NCBI RefSeq assembly: GCF_013282745.1
Contig: NZ_CP054044.1
Span: 558,001 to 622,000, forward strand
Direction of reading: 5' to 3'
Length of the DNA: 64,000 bases
Source: Yersinia bercovieri ATCC 43970
GTDB taxonomy: Bacteria; Pseudomonadota; Gammaproteobacteria; Enterobacterales; Enterobacteriaceae
Both the position numbers and the translations under genes were made by a program. Numbering within the stretch: the first letter of the stretch is position 1; each line of letters begins with the position of its first letter. The notes beneath the pieces were generated by a model. It saw only the letters and a list, made by a program, of their open reading frames with translations. It ran no database searches and was not told the origin of the DNA. Shown piece by piece: positions 35,715 through 43,999 of this stretch.

Positions 35715-35952
35715 TGACCGCCTGATTGAGCCAATTATTTTATTTCTCTATAATGAATTATTACCCTATATAAATCTGTCAGTTTTACTGGATGTCACCA
35801 ATCGATAACTCTTTTTCATTATATTTAATATTGGTTATGGTTATATACTTAAAAAGGAGATTGTAAGAAATTCTTTTCTTATCCAGTTTTAGTTGAATAG
35901 GAGGGGCTTGTTGCAATTTTATATAGTTAACAATGATTTATAGGTAAACAAC

Positions 35953-36303
35953 ATGAAAACAATCATTGTAACAGTAAAAAACTCTACTCAAAATCATATA
36001 GTTATTGATAACTCGCCGAGATTTATCGATCAAATTTTGTATATTAATGGCCATCGACTTAGTCAACCAGATAGCGATCCACCAATACTTATATTAAAAA
36101 ATGAATTATTAATAATTACTATGAATTGGCGGGGAAATGGAGTCAAGTCGATGATCGGTTTAACTTTTGATGATATATCCCTTAGCATTGGGCAAGACTC
36201 AAACGGTAATTTGGGTATAGCCCATGGTAGTAGACTTTGCGTTTCAAAATATAATGTACAGGATCAAGCCCCTTGGTCTATAACCATAGAGCTTATTGAT
36301 TAA
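35953..36303 (+). CDS. Small beta-rich protein, unknown
   Basis: 116 aa without signal peptide. Alternating hydrophobic strands (MKTIIVTVKNST, HIVIDNSPRF, PILILKNELLIITMNW, SMIGLTFDDISLSI, WSITIELID) suggest a beta sandwich. The opening resembles small pore-forming or lectin-like folds such as aegerolysins, but that is a guess from general pattern only. The gene is isolated and AT-rich. Confidence 0.45.
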   Translation: MKTIIVTVKNSTQNHIVIDNSPRFIDQILYINGHRLSQPDSDPPILILKNELLIITMNWRGNGVKSMIGLTFDDISLSIGQDSNGNLGIAHGSRLCVSKYNVQDQAPWSITIELID

Positions 36304-36973
36304 TAAGTATATTTAGATTCATTTAATGACGAGAAAAAATATAACATTTACCAGATAGACGGTGCTGGGGAGCTATATCTCTGAATATGTATCAACGGGC
36401 ATGAAAATATAATTATATTGAGGCGTGACTACTGGTTGGGCATAAGAAGGAGAAGCCACACCTCAATATATCTTTGATTACAAAGGCATTACCTTACTCC
36501 TAGTCAATTCATCTTCATTCATAACATGCTCTCCATATCTAAAAATCTCGTTAACTGGACCTGTTCTTCATTTCATAATCGTGAAAATTAATTTTCACCC
36601 TGATTGGTGTACTTCTATAATTATTGTTGTTATGACATAACTGCTAATATTATCTATATTAAGTTATTTACTTCATAACTGTGTTGTTCCCTGGTGAGGC
36701 ACAACCTAACAATACAAACGGCTACTTTGAGCTGGCAAGAATAATATGCAAGTTGTGGCACTTTATTTTTTCAGTAGGATAAATGTGAGCCAGCACACAT
36801 TTTAATATTCACAAACCTGAATTCATTCTCTAGCAAAACGTATAAAACGTGAACCTACCCCTTAATTAACTGAGTGCAGAGATGATGAAATCACTGTTCA
36901 GACAGGGTCTTAACAAATAAAACCCACAAAGATTGGTAGGCTATTTTAATATAGTCGCAGTGATTCAATATCA
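36304..36973. other. 670-nt spacer with a long inverted repeat
   Basis: No coding frame is supported. The only clear structure is the 14-bp inverted repeat at 36414-36470. The remainder is AT-rich. Confidence 0.5.
36414..36470. repeat. 14-bp inverted repeat
   Basis: TATATTGAGGCGTG (36414-36427) and CACACCTCAATATA (36457-36470) pair at 13 of 14 positions around a 29-nt loop. It is not next to a gene end and has no T-run. It could be an RNA hairpin, a processed RNA or a remnant of a small mobile repeat. Confidence 0.5.
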
Positions 36974-37351
36974 TTAGCAGTTGGTTGATATTTTCACAAA
37001 TTTTGCCTTATAAACTGAATCATTCTGCGAGGAAAACACGACAAATCCCTTTACTGACATCTTTGGTTTCAGTGAACCCTCAACCAGTGATGCATCCACA
37101 GTATCAAAATTGAACTTTTCCCCATCCGGCGCATAAACGTTAAAGCAAATATTGTTCAGGTCTATTGTCTTTTTACCTGCGTTATTGAGTTCAATATTAA
37201 ATCGTTTGGTATAGATAAACCTCTCACCTATTGTCATAGTTCCCAGAGCACCTTGTTGTGCATTAATCATTATCGAGTCAAGGGCAGAGGCCGATGCGAT
37301 AAAACTAATTGCAAATAAGGCAATAAAAGCAAGCCATTGTTTCATTTTCAC
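36974..37351 (-). CDS. DUF4354-like exported protein
   Basis: 125 aa starting at GTG 37351. AGGGA is 7 nt before that GTG but 13 nt before the ATG two codons later. A signal peptide (WLAFIALFAISFIASASA) precedes a small beta domain with the DUF4354 pattern: TIDLNNICFNVYAPDGEKFNFDTVD with one Cys, GSLKPKMSVKGFVVF, and a terminal VKISTNC providing the second Cys, so a disulphide is likely. Periplasmic or secreted; function unknown. Confidence 0.65.
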   Translation of the reverse strand: MKMKQWLAFIALFAISFIASASALDSIMINAQQGALGTMTIGERFIYTKRFNIELNNAGKKTIDLNNICFNVYAPDGEKFNFDTVDASLVEGSLKPKMSVKGFVVFSSQNDSVYKAKFVKISTNC

Positions 37352-37766
37352 ATCAATTTCCCTTTGCTATTTTACAAAAAAATCACCAACGCCAACTATT
37401 TATTAACATATCATTCGAAAATTAAATGCCATATAAACATACATTAAATATATTAGTGTTAAGTCACCCTCTAGGATGTTGTTACAAATGAGAATGTAGC
37501 GATTATCACCTATAGAGTCTTGGATCTTGGAACAATGGGATATCAAAAAATGCGATGGGAAGTTTGTTGGAGGCTGGGTACAAGAGCATAGTCGGCATGT
37601 GAATATTAGCTTCACACCGGAGAAAAAATGTATTTACGAGGCACGGATTAGCTATAGTGACAAATCAGGGTACTATCAGATTATTACTACTCTGATAAAA
37701 AATAGAAAAAACAGAATCATGCCTAATTACAGGCTCCGAGCAACAAAGCCCGGAGCTTGCCATCTA
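37352..37766. other. 415-nt spacer, possible gene remnant
   Basis: A plus-strand frame starts at TTG 37527 (KKCDGKFVGGWVQEHSRHVN) and looks protein-like for about 60 codons, but it has no Shine-Dalgarno and runs into the 3' end of the carbonic anhydrase on the other strand. I treat it as a possible remnant, not a gene. Confidence 0.35.
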
Positions 37767-38522
37767 TTAGCTAAAGAACTCAACTGCTCCGCCATTAAGA
37801 TTATACATAGCGCCAACTATTTTAATTTTTCCATCCTTCTCTAATCCATTGAGAATGCTGCTCCGGTTCCGTATTTCATTGATCGTATGCAGCACATTGC
37901 TTTTAGCAACAGCATCAACAAATTGATCATTTTTACCGGTTCTTTCTCCACTAAATTGCGTGGCCTCAATGGCTGGTTTAATTTGATTTAGCAGTCCGGT
38001 CAGATTACCGAGTTCTACGCCATCGATAGCCCCACGTACTGCGCCACAGGCCGTATGTCCTAATACCAGAACCACTTTTGCCCCGGCTGCTGCACAGGCA
38101 AACTCCATACTGCCCAGTAGATCATTATTTGCAATATTACCGGCAATACGGGCATTAAATGTCTCGCCAATCCCGGTATCAAAAAGAATTTCTGCCGGTG
38201 CCCGTGAATCAATGCAACTTAAGATAACCGCAGCAGGGTATTGCCCCTCAGCACTAGCACGTTTCTGAGCCAAATAATCATGCTGTTGCATCTTGCCTGT
38301 TCTAAAGCGGATATTACCCTCTTTCATTCCAGCAATAATTTGCTCCGGCGTTAATTTATCTCGCTCTTCACGTGTTAGTGCTGCTGCATAAGATATCCCC
38401 GGCGTGGCTAAACTTAATCCGCTGGCGATACCAAGAATAGACATCCCTACCGCGGTTTTTAATAACGAGCGGCGTTGTTTGGAATGTTTGACATCTGAAT
38501 GATTGGCTGGGGACTGTGACAT
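37767..38522 (-). CDS. Tat-exported beta-carbonic anhydrase
   Basis: 251 aa. The N-terminus has a twin-arginine signal (KQRRSLLKTAVGMSILGIASGLSL, cleavage near YAA). The catalytic domain has the beta-class zinc ligands and dyad: Cys, Asp and Arg in ILSCIDSRAP, and His and Cys in GHTACGAV. It hydrates CO2 to bicarbonate in the periplasm. It starts 2 nt after the stop of a small upstream frame, and its Shine-Dalgarno (AAGGAAA) lies inside that frame's last codons, so the two are translationally coupled. Confidence 0.9.
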   Translation of the reverse strand: MSQSPANHSDVKHSKQRRSLLKTAVGMSILGIASGLSLATPGISYAAALTREERDKLTPEQIIAGMKEGNIRFRTGKMQQHDYLAQKRASAEGQYPAAVILSCIDSRAPAEILFDTGIGETFNARIAGNIANNDLLGSMEFACAAAGAKVVLVLGHTACGAVRGAIDGVELGNLTGLLNQIKPAIEATQFSGERTGKNDQFVDAVAKSNVLHTINEIRNRSSILNGLEKDGKIKIVGAMYNLNGGAVEFFS

Positions 38523-38524
38523 AT

Positions 38525-38701
38525 TTATTTCCTTAAATATGATGGTTGCAAAGTGGGGCGGTTAGTTTCGCCCAAGCGGCCCTGTATAGCGGTCATTTTG
38601 TCGGGTAATCCATGCTCCCTGGTGAAGGCTTTACCTACAGCGGATACCCCTATTGCCAAACCAAACGCTGCTAGCTCTTTTATGGATGTATCTCTTTCCA
38701 T
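38525..38701 (-). CDS. Small protein upstream of the carbonic anhydrase
   Basis: 58 aa from ATG 38701, with GAGG 9 nt upstream; an in-frame GTG five codons earlier (38716) is the alternative. The sequence (ELAAFGLAIGVSAVGKAF in the first half) could make one short amphipathic or membrane-associated helix. It ends in codons that contain the Shine-Dalgarno of the carbonic anhydrase. The coupling supports real translation. No family is known to me. Confidence 0.45.
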   Translation of the reverse strand: MERDTSIKELAAFGLAIGVSAVGKAFTREHGLPDKMTAIQGRLGETNRPTLQPSYLRK

Positions 38702-38716
38702 ATCAGCGAGCCTCAC

Positions 38717-39142
38717 ATAGAAAATAACACATATCGGCGGTCAGCTTTTTATAAACACATTGATAACTCTAATATAGTTATTCTTTTACCTATGAATATA
38801 GCGTTCAAAATCACATTTGTATTATTTTGTGGCCACACCCCAAGTTAGGATTATTCTTGTTATTTATCCTGCCGAGCCTATAAAAAGGCAAGATTAATCT
38901 TGACATAAAAAACAGACATCATGTTAATTACATGAAAAATATAATTAAAAAATAATCACAAGTCAGCAATCCTAATTAGGATTTCAATGGGTATATATCA
39001 ATTTACTTTTTAAAGTTAAATGCTGATTTTCATGACTACTTCGATATATTTCTAAGTTTTATTAATTTAAAGACGCATGTTTCCACTAAAAATACGTCGT
39101 TATAGAGTACAGAAGAGACTTTTACCATACTTGGCGTAATCC
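38717..39142. other. Intergenic region, no gene seen
   Basis: A 426-nt AT-rich spacer between the mdtP 3' end and the carbonic anhydrase unit. It must hold the promoter for the latter (minus strand), but I cannot fix its elements. No RNA or repeat is evident. Confidence 0.45.
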
Positions 39143-40651
39143 CTATTCTGGGCTGTTAGTCATTTTACCCATCACAAAAGCCAGATTGGCTGCGGCGACC
39201 AAAGAAGCGGCATGTGCATCTGTACTCATTTGTTGTGCATTCAGCAAACCATTTGCCGCCTCGTTGGCGACTGTGATAGTGCCAACCCCATTGCGATAGG
39301 ATTCCAGCGCAGCGTCATAGGTAATAAATGATGTTTTCACGAGATTTAATGCCGCCTGATTGGATTCAAGCGCCGAGCGCAATGTATCTGCCGCCACCAC
39401 AATTTCACGCACAGCCAGATCTTGTGTTTTCTTAAAACCTTCGGTAGCAACCGCCGCACGCGATTGTGCCTCTTTAACCCGAGCTGCGCGGATCCCGCCA
39501 TCGTAAAGAGGTACACTGACGCCAATCAGAATACTGGAGGATGAGGTCTGCGGGCTGATACCCGGCAAGCCCTGAATATCAAAGTGCCCATCGCCACCCG
39601 CGACAGCCCCAGCAAGATAGACTTTTGGCAGGAAATCCGCTTCAGTCGCTTTGATACCCGCCTTGGCCGCTTCTGCCGCCGCATAGCTAGCCAAGACATC
39701 TGGCCGCTGGGAAAGTGCCAGCCGAATCATCTTTTCTGTCGGTGGACTGGCAACCTCTGGCAAGGCACGATCCTCGGCATAACCGACTTTAATGACCAAC
39801 GAAGGGGAAACCCCCATCGCCCCGAGTAATGCTTGATAGGCATCGCGTTCGGTGCCTTTTGTCATCACCCGGCGCAGCTCAGATTGCGCAACCTGCTGTT
39901 GTGCCAGCGCGACTTCTACCGTCGTAGCAATCCCATTTTTCCGGCGTTGTTCGGCAGCATCCTGAATCTTTAGGCTATTTTTTAGCGTCTGTTCTGCTAT
40001 CTCGCGCTGAGTTTGTGCTGCGCCATATTGGAAGTAAGTGCGAGTCACGTCGTAAATGAGCTTCTGGTGCATACCATTAAAAGTCACATTGGCGGCATAG
40101 GAGGTCTGTTTCGCCGCATCAAGCAGTGCGCTGCGTTGCCCAAAATCAAAGATAAGCCACTGTAATGCCAAAGCAGGAACGACAGCGCTACCACTCGTTT
40201 TCAGATCCTTTTCGTTGCCGATCGCGTAAGGCAGCGGCGTGGTGGTACTCTGATAGCCACCAATCACACTCGCCGAAATGATCGGCAAAAATATAGCCTC
40301 CCCCATCCCTACCGCCAGCGCGGCCTGCCGCGCCTGTTGCCAGGCAATGCGAGTGTCAGGATTCTGACTCTGAGCGATATCAATCAGTTCCGGCAACGAA
40401 TAGCTGTGGTCGCGATTGATACTGGGTGGTGGCGCAAGTTCCGCCACCAGCGGATTCGGCGGTACAGAAAAGTTCCCAGCCGCCACTGTGGCCCCAGCAT
40501 TCGCATCAGGTGCCCAGGGTTCGGAATAAGATGCAGGAGCCAGATCTAAGCGATCGGTAGCACAACCGGCGATCAACATGCTCAAACTCAACACCGAATA
40601 AGTTAGGCTTATTTTGGCTATCCGGGCCGTCAGTACAGTGTGCGTCATCAT
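39143..40651 (-). CDS. mdtP: Outer-membrane efflux lipoprotein MdtP (TolC/NodT family)
   Basis: 502 aa. Lipoprotein signal with lipobox LIAGC, then two OEP repeats typical of TolC-like channels: YSLPELIDIAQSQNPDTRIAWQQARQAALAVG, QTLKNSLKIQDAAEQRRKNGIATTVEVALAQQQ-like and RLALSQRPDVLASYAAAEAAKAG, GVSVPLYDGGIRAARVKEAQSR. It forms the outer-membrane duct for the MdtN/MdtO pump. Its start follows the mdtO stop by 4 nt. Gene order and family match E. coli ytcA-mdtNOP. Confidence 0.85.
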   Translation of the reverse strand: MMTHTVLTARIAKISLTYSVLSLSMLIAGCATDRLDLAPASYSEPWAPDANAGATVAAGNFSVPPNPLVAELAPPPSINRDHSYSLPELIDIAQSQNPDTRIAWQQARQAALAVGMGEAIFLPIISASVIGGYQSTTTPLPYAIGNEKDLKTSGSAVVPALALQWLIFDFGQRSALLDAAKQTSYAANVTFNGMHQKLIYDVTRTYFQYGAAQTQREIAEQTLKNSLKIQDAAEQRRKNGIATTVEVALAQQQVAQSELRRVMTKGTERDAYQALLGAMGVSPSLVIKVGYAEDRALPEVASPPTEKMIRLALSQRPDVLASYAAAEAAKAGIKATEADFLPKVYLAGAVAGGDGHFDIQGLPGISPQTSSSSILIGVSVPLYDGGIRAARVKEAQSRAAVATEGFKKTQDLAVREIVVAADTLRSALESNQAALNLVKTSFITYDAALESYRNGVGTITVANEAANGLLNAQQMSTDAHAASLVAAANLAFVMGKMTNSPE

Positions 40652-40655
40652 GTCA

Positions 40656-42557
40656 TCAAGTTCCCAGAAGCTGCTCGAGCCGCTTTATACGTTGTTGAAT
40701 AGTCAGATCAATTGGCGATAATTCTGGCCGTGATGATGCGCTACTCTGTTGTTGTTCAGCCGATAATGTCATGGCATCGCCACCCGCTGAGAGCTGGCGC
40801 AATCGCGCTACATCGGACGCCGATTTTTCAATGGGTAGAAACAGCACCGGGCACAATTGACTCATTTCTGACAGTATCGCCTGTAAGCGCGCGCACTCCT
40901 CCTGCGAGGGGCGTAGCTGTGCTGGCTCAAAGGGGATCAGCGCCAGCTCCTCTTGCGCATCGGTAATCTCTGCCTCAACGGTGGTAGCTTCTCTTAGCGC
41001 CGCAGGTCGTGCATCCGCTGATAGTGCCGCCAAGTTTGTTAGCCCCGTCAATGCATGACGAATATGTATTTGTACCGCGTCAGCAATTGCCACTGGCCAT
41101 AACCGAGTAAAAATCAGATACACCACCAGATTGCCCAGCAAGATGCCGAGCACCCTGTCGAGGGCTACCCCCATATCCGTGCTTGGCCCGAAGCCTTGTA
41201 GCACGGTAAGCAGGAAAGCCAGCCCTATCTGCACACCGGCATAGGCAATACGTTCGTTGCCACAGGAGACCCAAGCAGCCAATAGCGTGCAGCCAAATAC
41301 CAGTGCCATCAATTGCCCAATATCATTCAGGTGGGGAATAATAAACATGATCGCCAGCACCCCTATCAGCGCCCCAATCAGGCAGCCAATAATCCGTAAC
41401 ACCAGTTTATGCACGGTCTCGCCGGTCGTCCCCAGCGCCGCAACATAGCAGGTGATCATGGCGGTATGAATATCCTGCCAATCCAATGCGCTATAGATCA
41501 GATAGCAGATAAGCGCCGCTGCTGTGGTTTTCAGTGCAAAACGCTGATGGGCGGGGTTAGTCAGCGCGTCTGCGGCAAAAAATGAGGATTTAGGGGCATC
41601 CAAATCTGGCCCAATATCACCATTCGCCAGTGCTATCAGCGCGTTGTTGATCTCATCGATTTCAGCGCTCGCACTCTTAAGCGCAAAGTGCGGGGGAACA
41701 ACAAGCCGCCCCTCAGCAATCGCCTGCGCCACATCACGACAGTAGGCCGCAAGCTCAAGGCGCGCACTCTCAGGTGAGGTGGGGGGTAAAGCCGATGTCG
41801 CCAGCAGCAATCGGTAACTGCTGGTTACGGCACTCTCAAGCCAGATGGCCTCGGCACAGGGCCGCAGATGAAAGATACGGACAAAAAGCGCCCGCTGTTG
41901 ATGCTCCTTTTGCCCTTCCTGTAGCAGTTGCCTCACTCCCGCCATATTGGTGACGTCCGGCTGCTGCAATGCCACGGCGACCCTGAGGAGTCGCTCGGAT
42001 AAACTGGCGCGCAATAACCGCTGTGGCGCTCGGCCAAGGAGAAGGTTAAAGCCAATAATCAGTAACATCGGGGAAACCGCCATTAACCAGGCATACAACA
42101 GCCCCCGCGTTGCTACTTCACCCATCGGAATATTGCTGAGCAACGTCATCACAAATGCGATCACCAGCGCAATGATGCTGCCCACCGGGCCGAGTTTGCT
42201 GGCCGAGCCAAGATAGAGAAACAAAAACGAGCTGACGATCAAGGCCGCCATGCGCAGCGGCGCGGCTTCCAAAGTGAAGTGGATAAGCAGAAATACCAGC
42301 CCGACAACCAGCGACACCAGTAGGGTGATGGCGATGGCCATCACCATGCTCTCTACGCCATCCGGCTTCATAACGAAAATAATAAGATAGCAACTGAGCG
42401 CGGATTCCGGGATGCCGTACACCATGGCAACCATCGCCATCAATGCACAGAGCGCAGCTACCCGCCAGGTCATCGCGACTCGCCCGGGGAAATAGGCCAA
42501 ATCCGCCTTTGCCTGACGGATTATGCCGCCAAGTGTACCGTCAGCAACCGTCGTCAT
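40656..42557 (-). CDS. mdtO: FUSC-family efflux pump subunit MdtO
   Basis: 633 aa from ATG 42557, which overlaps the mdtN end; a TTG at 42587 inside mdtN is the only longer option. It has two blocks of about five to six membrane helices (residues about 30-180 and 350-490) separated and followed by cytoplasmic regions, as in fusaric-acid-resistance/AaeB-type proteins. The second block carries DWQDIHTAMITCYVAALGTTGE and RIIGCLIGALIGVLAI. MdtO-type pumps export aromatic or sulfonamide-like compounds with an HlyD adaptor and an outer-membrane duct, both encoded next to it. Confidence 0.85.
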   Translation of the reverse strand: MTTVADGTLGGIIRQAKADLAYFPGRVAMTWRVAALCALMAMVAMVYGIPESALSCYLIIFVMKPDGVESMVMAIAITLLVSLVVGLVFLLIHFTLEAAPLRMAALIVSSFLFLYLGSASKLGPVGSIIALVIAFVMTLLSNIPMGEVATRGLLYAWLMAVSPMLLIIGFNLLLGRAPQRLLRASLSERLLRVAVALQQPDVTNMAGVRQLLQEGQKEHQQRALFVRIFHLRPCAEAIWLESAVTSSYRLLLATSALPPTSPESARLELAAYCRDVAQAIAEGRLVVPPHFALKSASAEIDEINNALIALANGDIGPDLDAPKSSFFAADALTNPAHQRFALKTTAAALICYLIYSALDWQDIHTAMITCYVAALGTTGETVHKLVLRIIGCLIGALIGVLAIMFIIPHLNDIGQLMALVFGCTLLAAWVSCGNERIAYAGVQIGLAFLLTVLQGFGPSTDMGVALDRVLGILLGNLVVYLIFTRLWPVAIADAVQIHIRHALTGLTNLAALSADARPAALREATTVEAEITDAQEELALIPFEPAQLRPSQEECARLQAILSEMSQLCPVLFLPIEKSASDVARLRQLSAGGDAMTLSAEQQQSSASSRPELSPIDLTIQQRIKRLEQLLGT

Positions 42558-43599
42558 TGCGCACGATAACCACAGCAGTCGCCCCAATACGCATCAGCTC
42601 CTCCGGTGGTTTTTCCAGACTGATTCTCACTGGGAAACGCTGGACAACACGCACCCAATTGAGGGATTTCGGCACATAAGGCAGGCCACGCGGGATATTC
42701 AGCATATCCTCGGAGCTAACGCCCCAACCAATCCCCTCAACCCGCCCCTCAATTGCGCGCTGACGATCCGCCATGACATACACGGTCGCGCAATCCCCCA
42801 CTTTGATATGCTTCAATTCCGTTTCGCGGAAAAATGCTGAGGCATGCCAATGTTCGGTATTGATCAGTGTAAAAATAGCCTGATCCGGCACCACAAACTC
42901 ACCAGCAGAGACAGTCAACCCCACAACCCGACCATCATGGGGCGCGCGGATTTGGGTATTCGCCAGTTCTCGTTCGGCAATAGCCAATGCTGCGCGACGC
43001 GCAACGACCAGCGCTTCAGCGGCGGCGGTGCTGCTGACCAAAGCTTGCGCCGCAAATGATTGTTTCAACGCCTGTTTTAGGCTGACCTCGGCATCGTGTT
43101 TTGCCGTTGCGGCATCATCGACTTGCTGAGCGGTAACATAGCCCTTGGGTAGCAGAGGTTGCAGCCGTGCCAATGTCTGCGTCGCTAATTTGAGGTTGGC
43201 TTGCGCCCGAACAATCTGCTCATCGGTAATCGCTGCATTGGATTGTTCAGCGACGACAGTCCGTTGCTGTGTATCACGGGCCGCCTGTGCCATTTTCAAC
43301 TCAGCCTGCGCCTGTTCGACTTGCAGGCGATAGAGATCTGGCTCAATGGAGAACAGCAGGTCGCCACGCCGAACCTTGCTATTTTCCACCACATTAATGG
43401 CGCTAATACGACCAGGAACCGAGCTGGCAATATGCACCACGCTTGCTCCCAGCTCAGCATCCTCAGACAGCGGATTCAGTGTGGTCTGCCGCACTGAAAG
43501 CCATCCTGATATCACGGCCGCGACCATGATAACGCCCGCAACAATCAGCGCCAGTTGCCGCTTGCCCCCACTCCCTGGTAGTTTATTCATCATTATCAT
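42541..43599 (-). CDS. mdtN: HlyD-type periplasmic adaptor MdtN
   Basis: 352 aa. One N-terminal membrane anchor (LALIVAGVIMVAAVISGWL) is followed by a biotinyl-lipoyl half-motif (VVHIASSVPGRISAINVVENSKVRRGDLLFSI), a long coiled-coil hairpin (about residues 85-200, Ala/Gln-rich) and the second lipoyl half plus beta barrel (NTQIRAPHDGRVVGLTVSAGEFV). It bridges MdtO and MdtP. Its start abuts the ytcA stop and its end overlaps mdtO by 17 nt, so the operon is translationally coupled. Confidence 0.9.
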   Translation of the reverse strand: MIMMNKLPGSGGKRQLALIVAGVIMVAAVISGWLSVRQTTLNPLSEDAELGASVVHIASSVPGRISAINVVENSKVRRGDLLFSIEPDLYRLQVEQAQAELKMAQAARDTQQRTVVAEQSNAAITDEQIVRAQANLKLATQTLARLQPLLPKGYVTAQQVDDAATAKHDAEVSLKQALKQSFAAQALVSSTAAAEALVVARRAALAIAERELANTQIRAPHDGRVVGLTVSAGEFVVPDQAIFTLINTEHWHASAFFRETELKHIKVGDCATVYVMADRQRAIEGRVEGIGWGVSSEDMLNIPRGLPYVPKSLNWVRVVQRFPVRISLEKPPEELMRIGATAVVIVRNDDGC

Positions 43600-43935
43600 T
43601 CATCGCGTAAACAGTAATAGGGAACAGATAAATGCCACTGCCAGCGCCAGGCAGACATACACCAATAGCCGCCATGGCAGCACCTCATCAATACCAACAC
43701 GAATAAACAGAACGCGAGCAATCACCGCCGTGATTATTCCGATAAAAGCGCATGCCATCCAGGAGGGGAAATAGGAGCCGACTAATGAAAATGAGGGGGC
43801 CTCAGCACCCGAGCATCCACTCAGCGCGATAGCTGAGAACAGACCCCATGATCCACACCATGGCGTCTGTTTTATGGTGCTTAATAACTTGCCGAAAAAC
43901 CACTGCGGCTTCCTGAGGGAAGTCATATTATTCAT
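43600..43935 (-). CDS. ytcA: YtcA-like small membrane lipoprotein
   Basis: 111 aa. A lipobox-like LSGCSG follows a hydrophobic stretch (LFSAIALSGC), then SFSLVGSYFPSWMACAFIGIITAVIARVLFIR and a second helix (LVYVCLALAVAFICSLLL). E. coli ytcA encodes a similar small protein directly before mdtN, and the relation by layout and sequence is clear. Function is unknown; probably a pump accessory. Confidence 0.75.
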   Translation of the reverse strand: MNNMTSLRKPQWFFGKLLSTIKQTPWCGSWGLFSAIALSGCSGAEAPSFSLVGSYFPSWMACAFIGIITAVIARVLFIRVGIDEVLPWRLLVYVCLALAVAFICSLLLFTR

Positions 43936-43999
43936 TGAATAACCTTAATTAACACGCGACACTCCACCAGAAAACCGGGTTGATTAGCCTAAGCCGCCG

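Larger units (their letters stand above)
35154..35952. other. 799-nt AT-rich spacer with palindrome and candidate sRNA
   Basis: No open frame of weight. It contains the GTTATC-N4-GATAAC palindrome (35450-35465) and a two-hairpin element with a strong terminator (35641-35714). The rest is AT-rich and featureless to the eye. Confidence 0.5.

Noticed and set aside
37527-37844. 105-codon plus-strand frame near the carbonic anhydrase
   Set aside because: It starts at TTG without a Shine-Dalgarno and overlaps the end of carbonic anhydrase on the other strand. It may be a remnant but is not supported as a gene.
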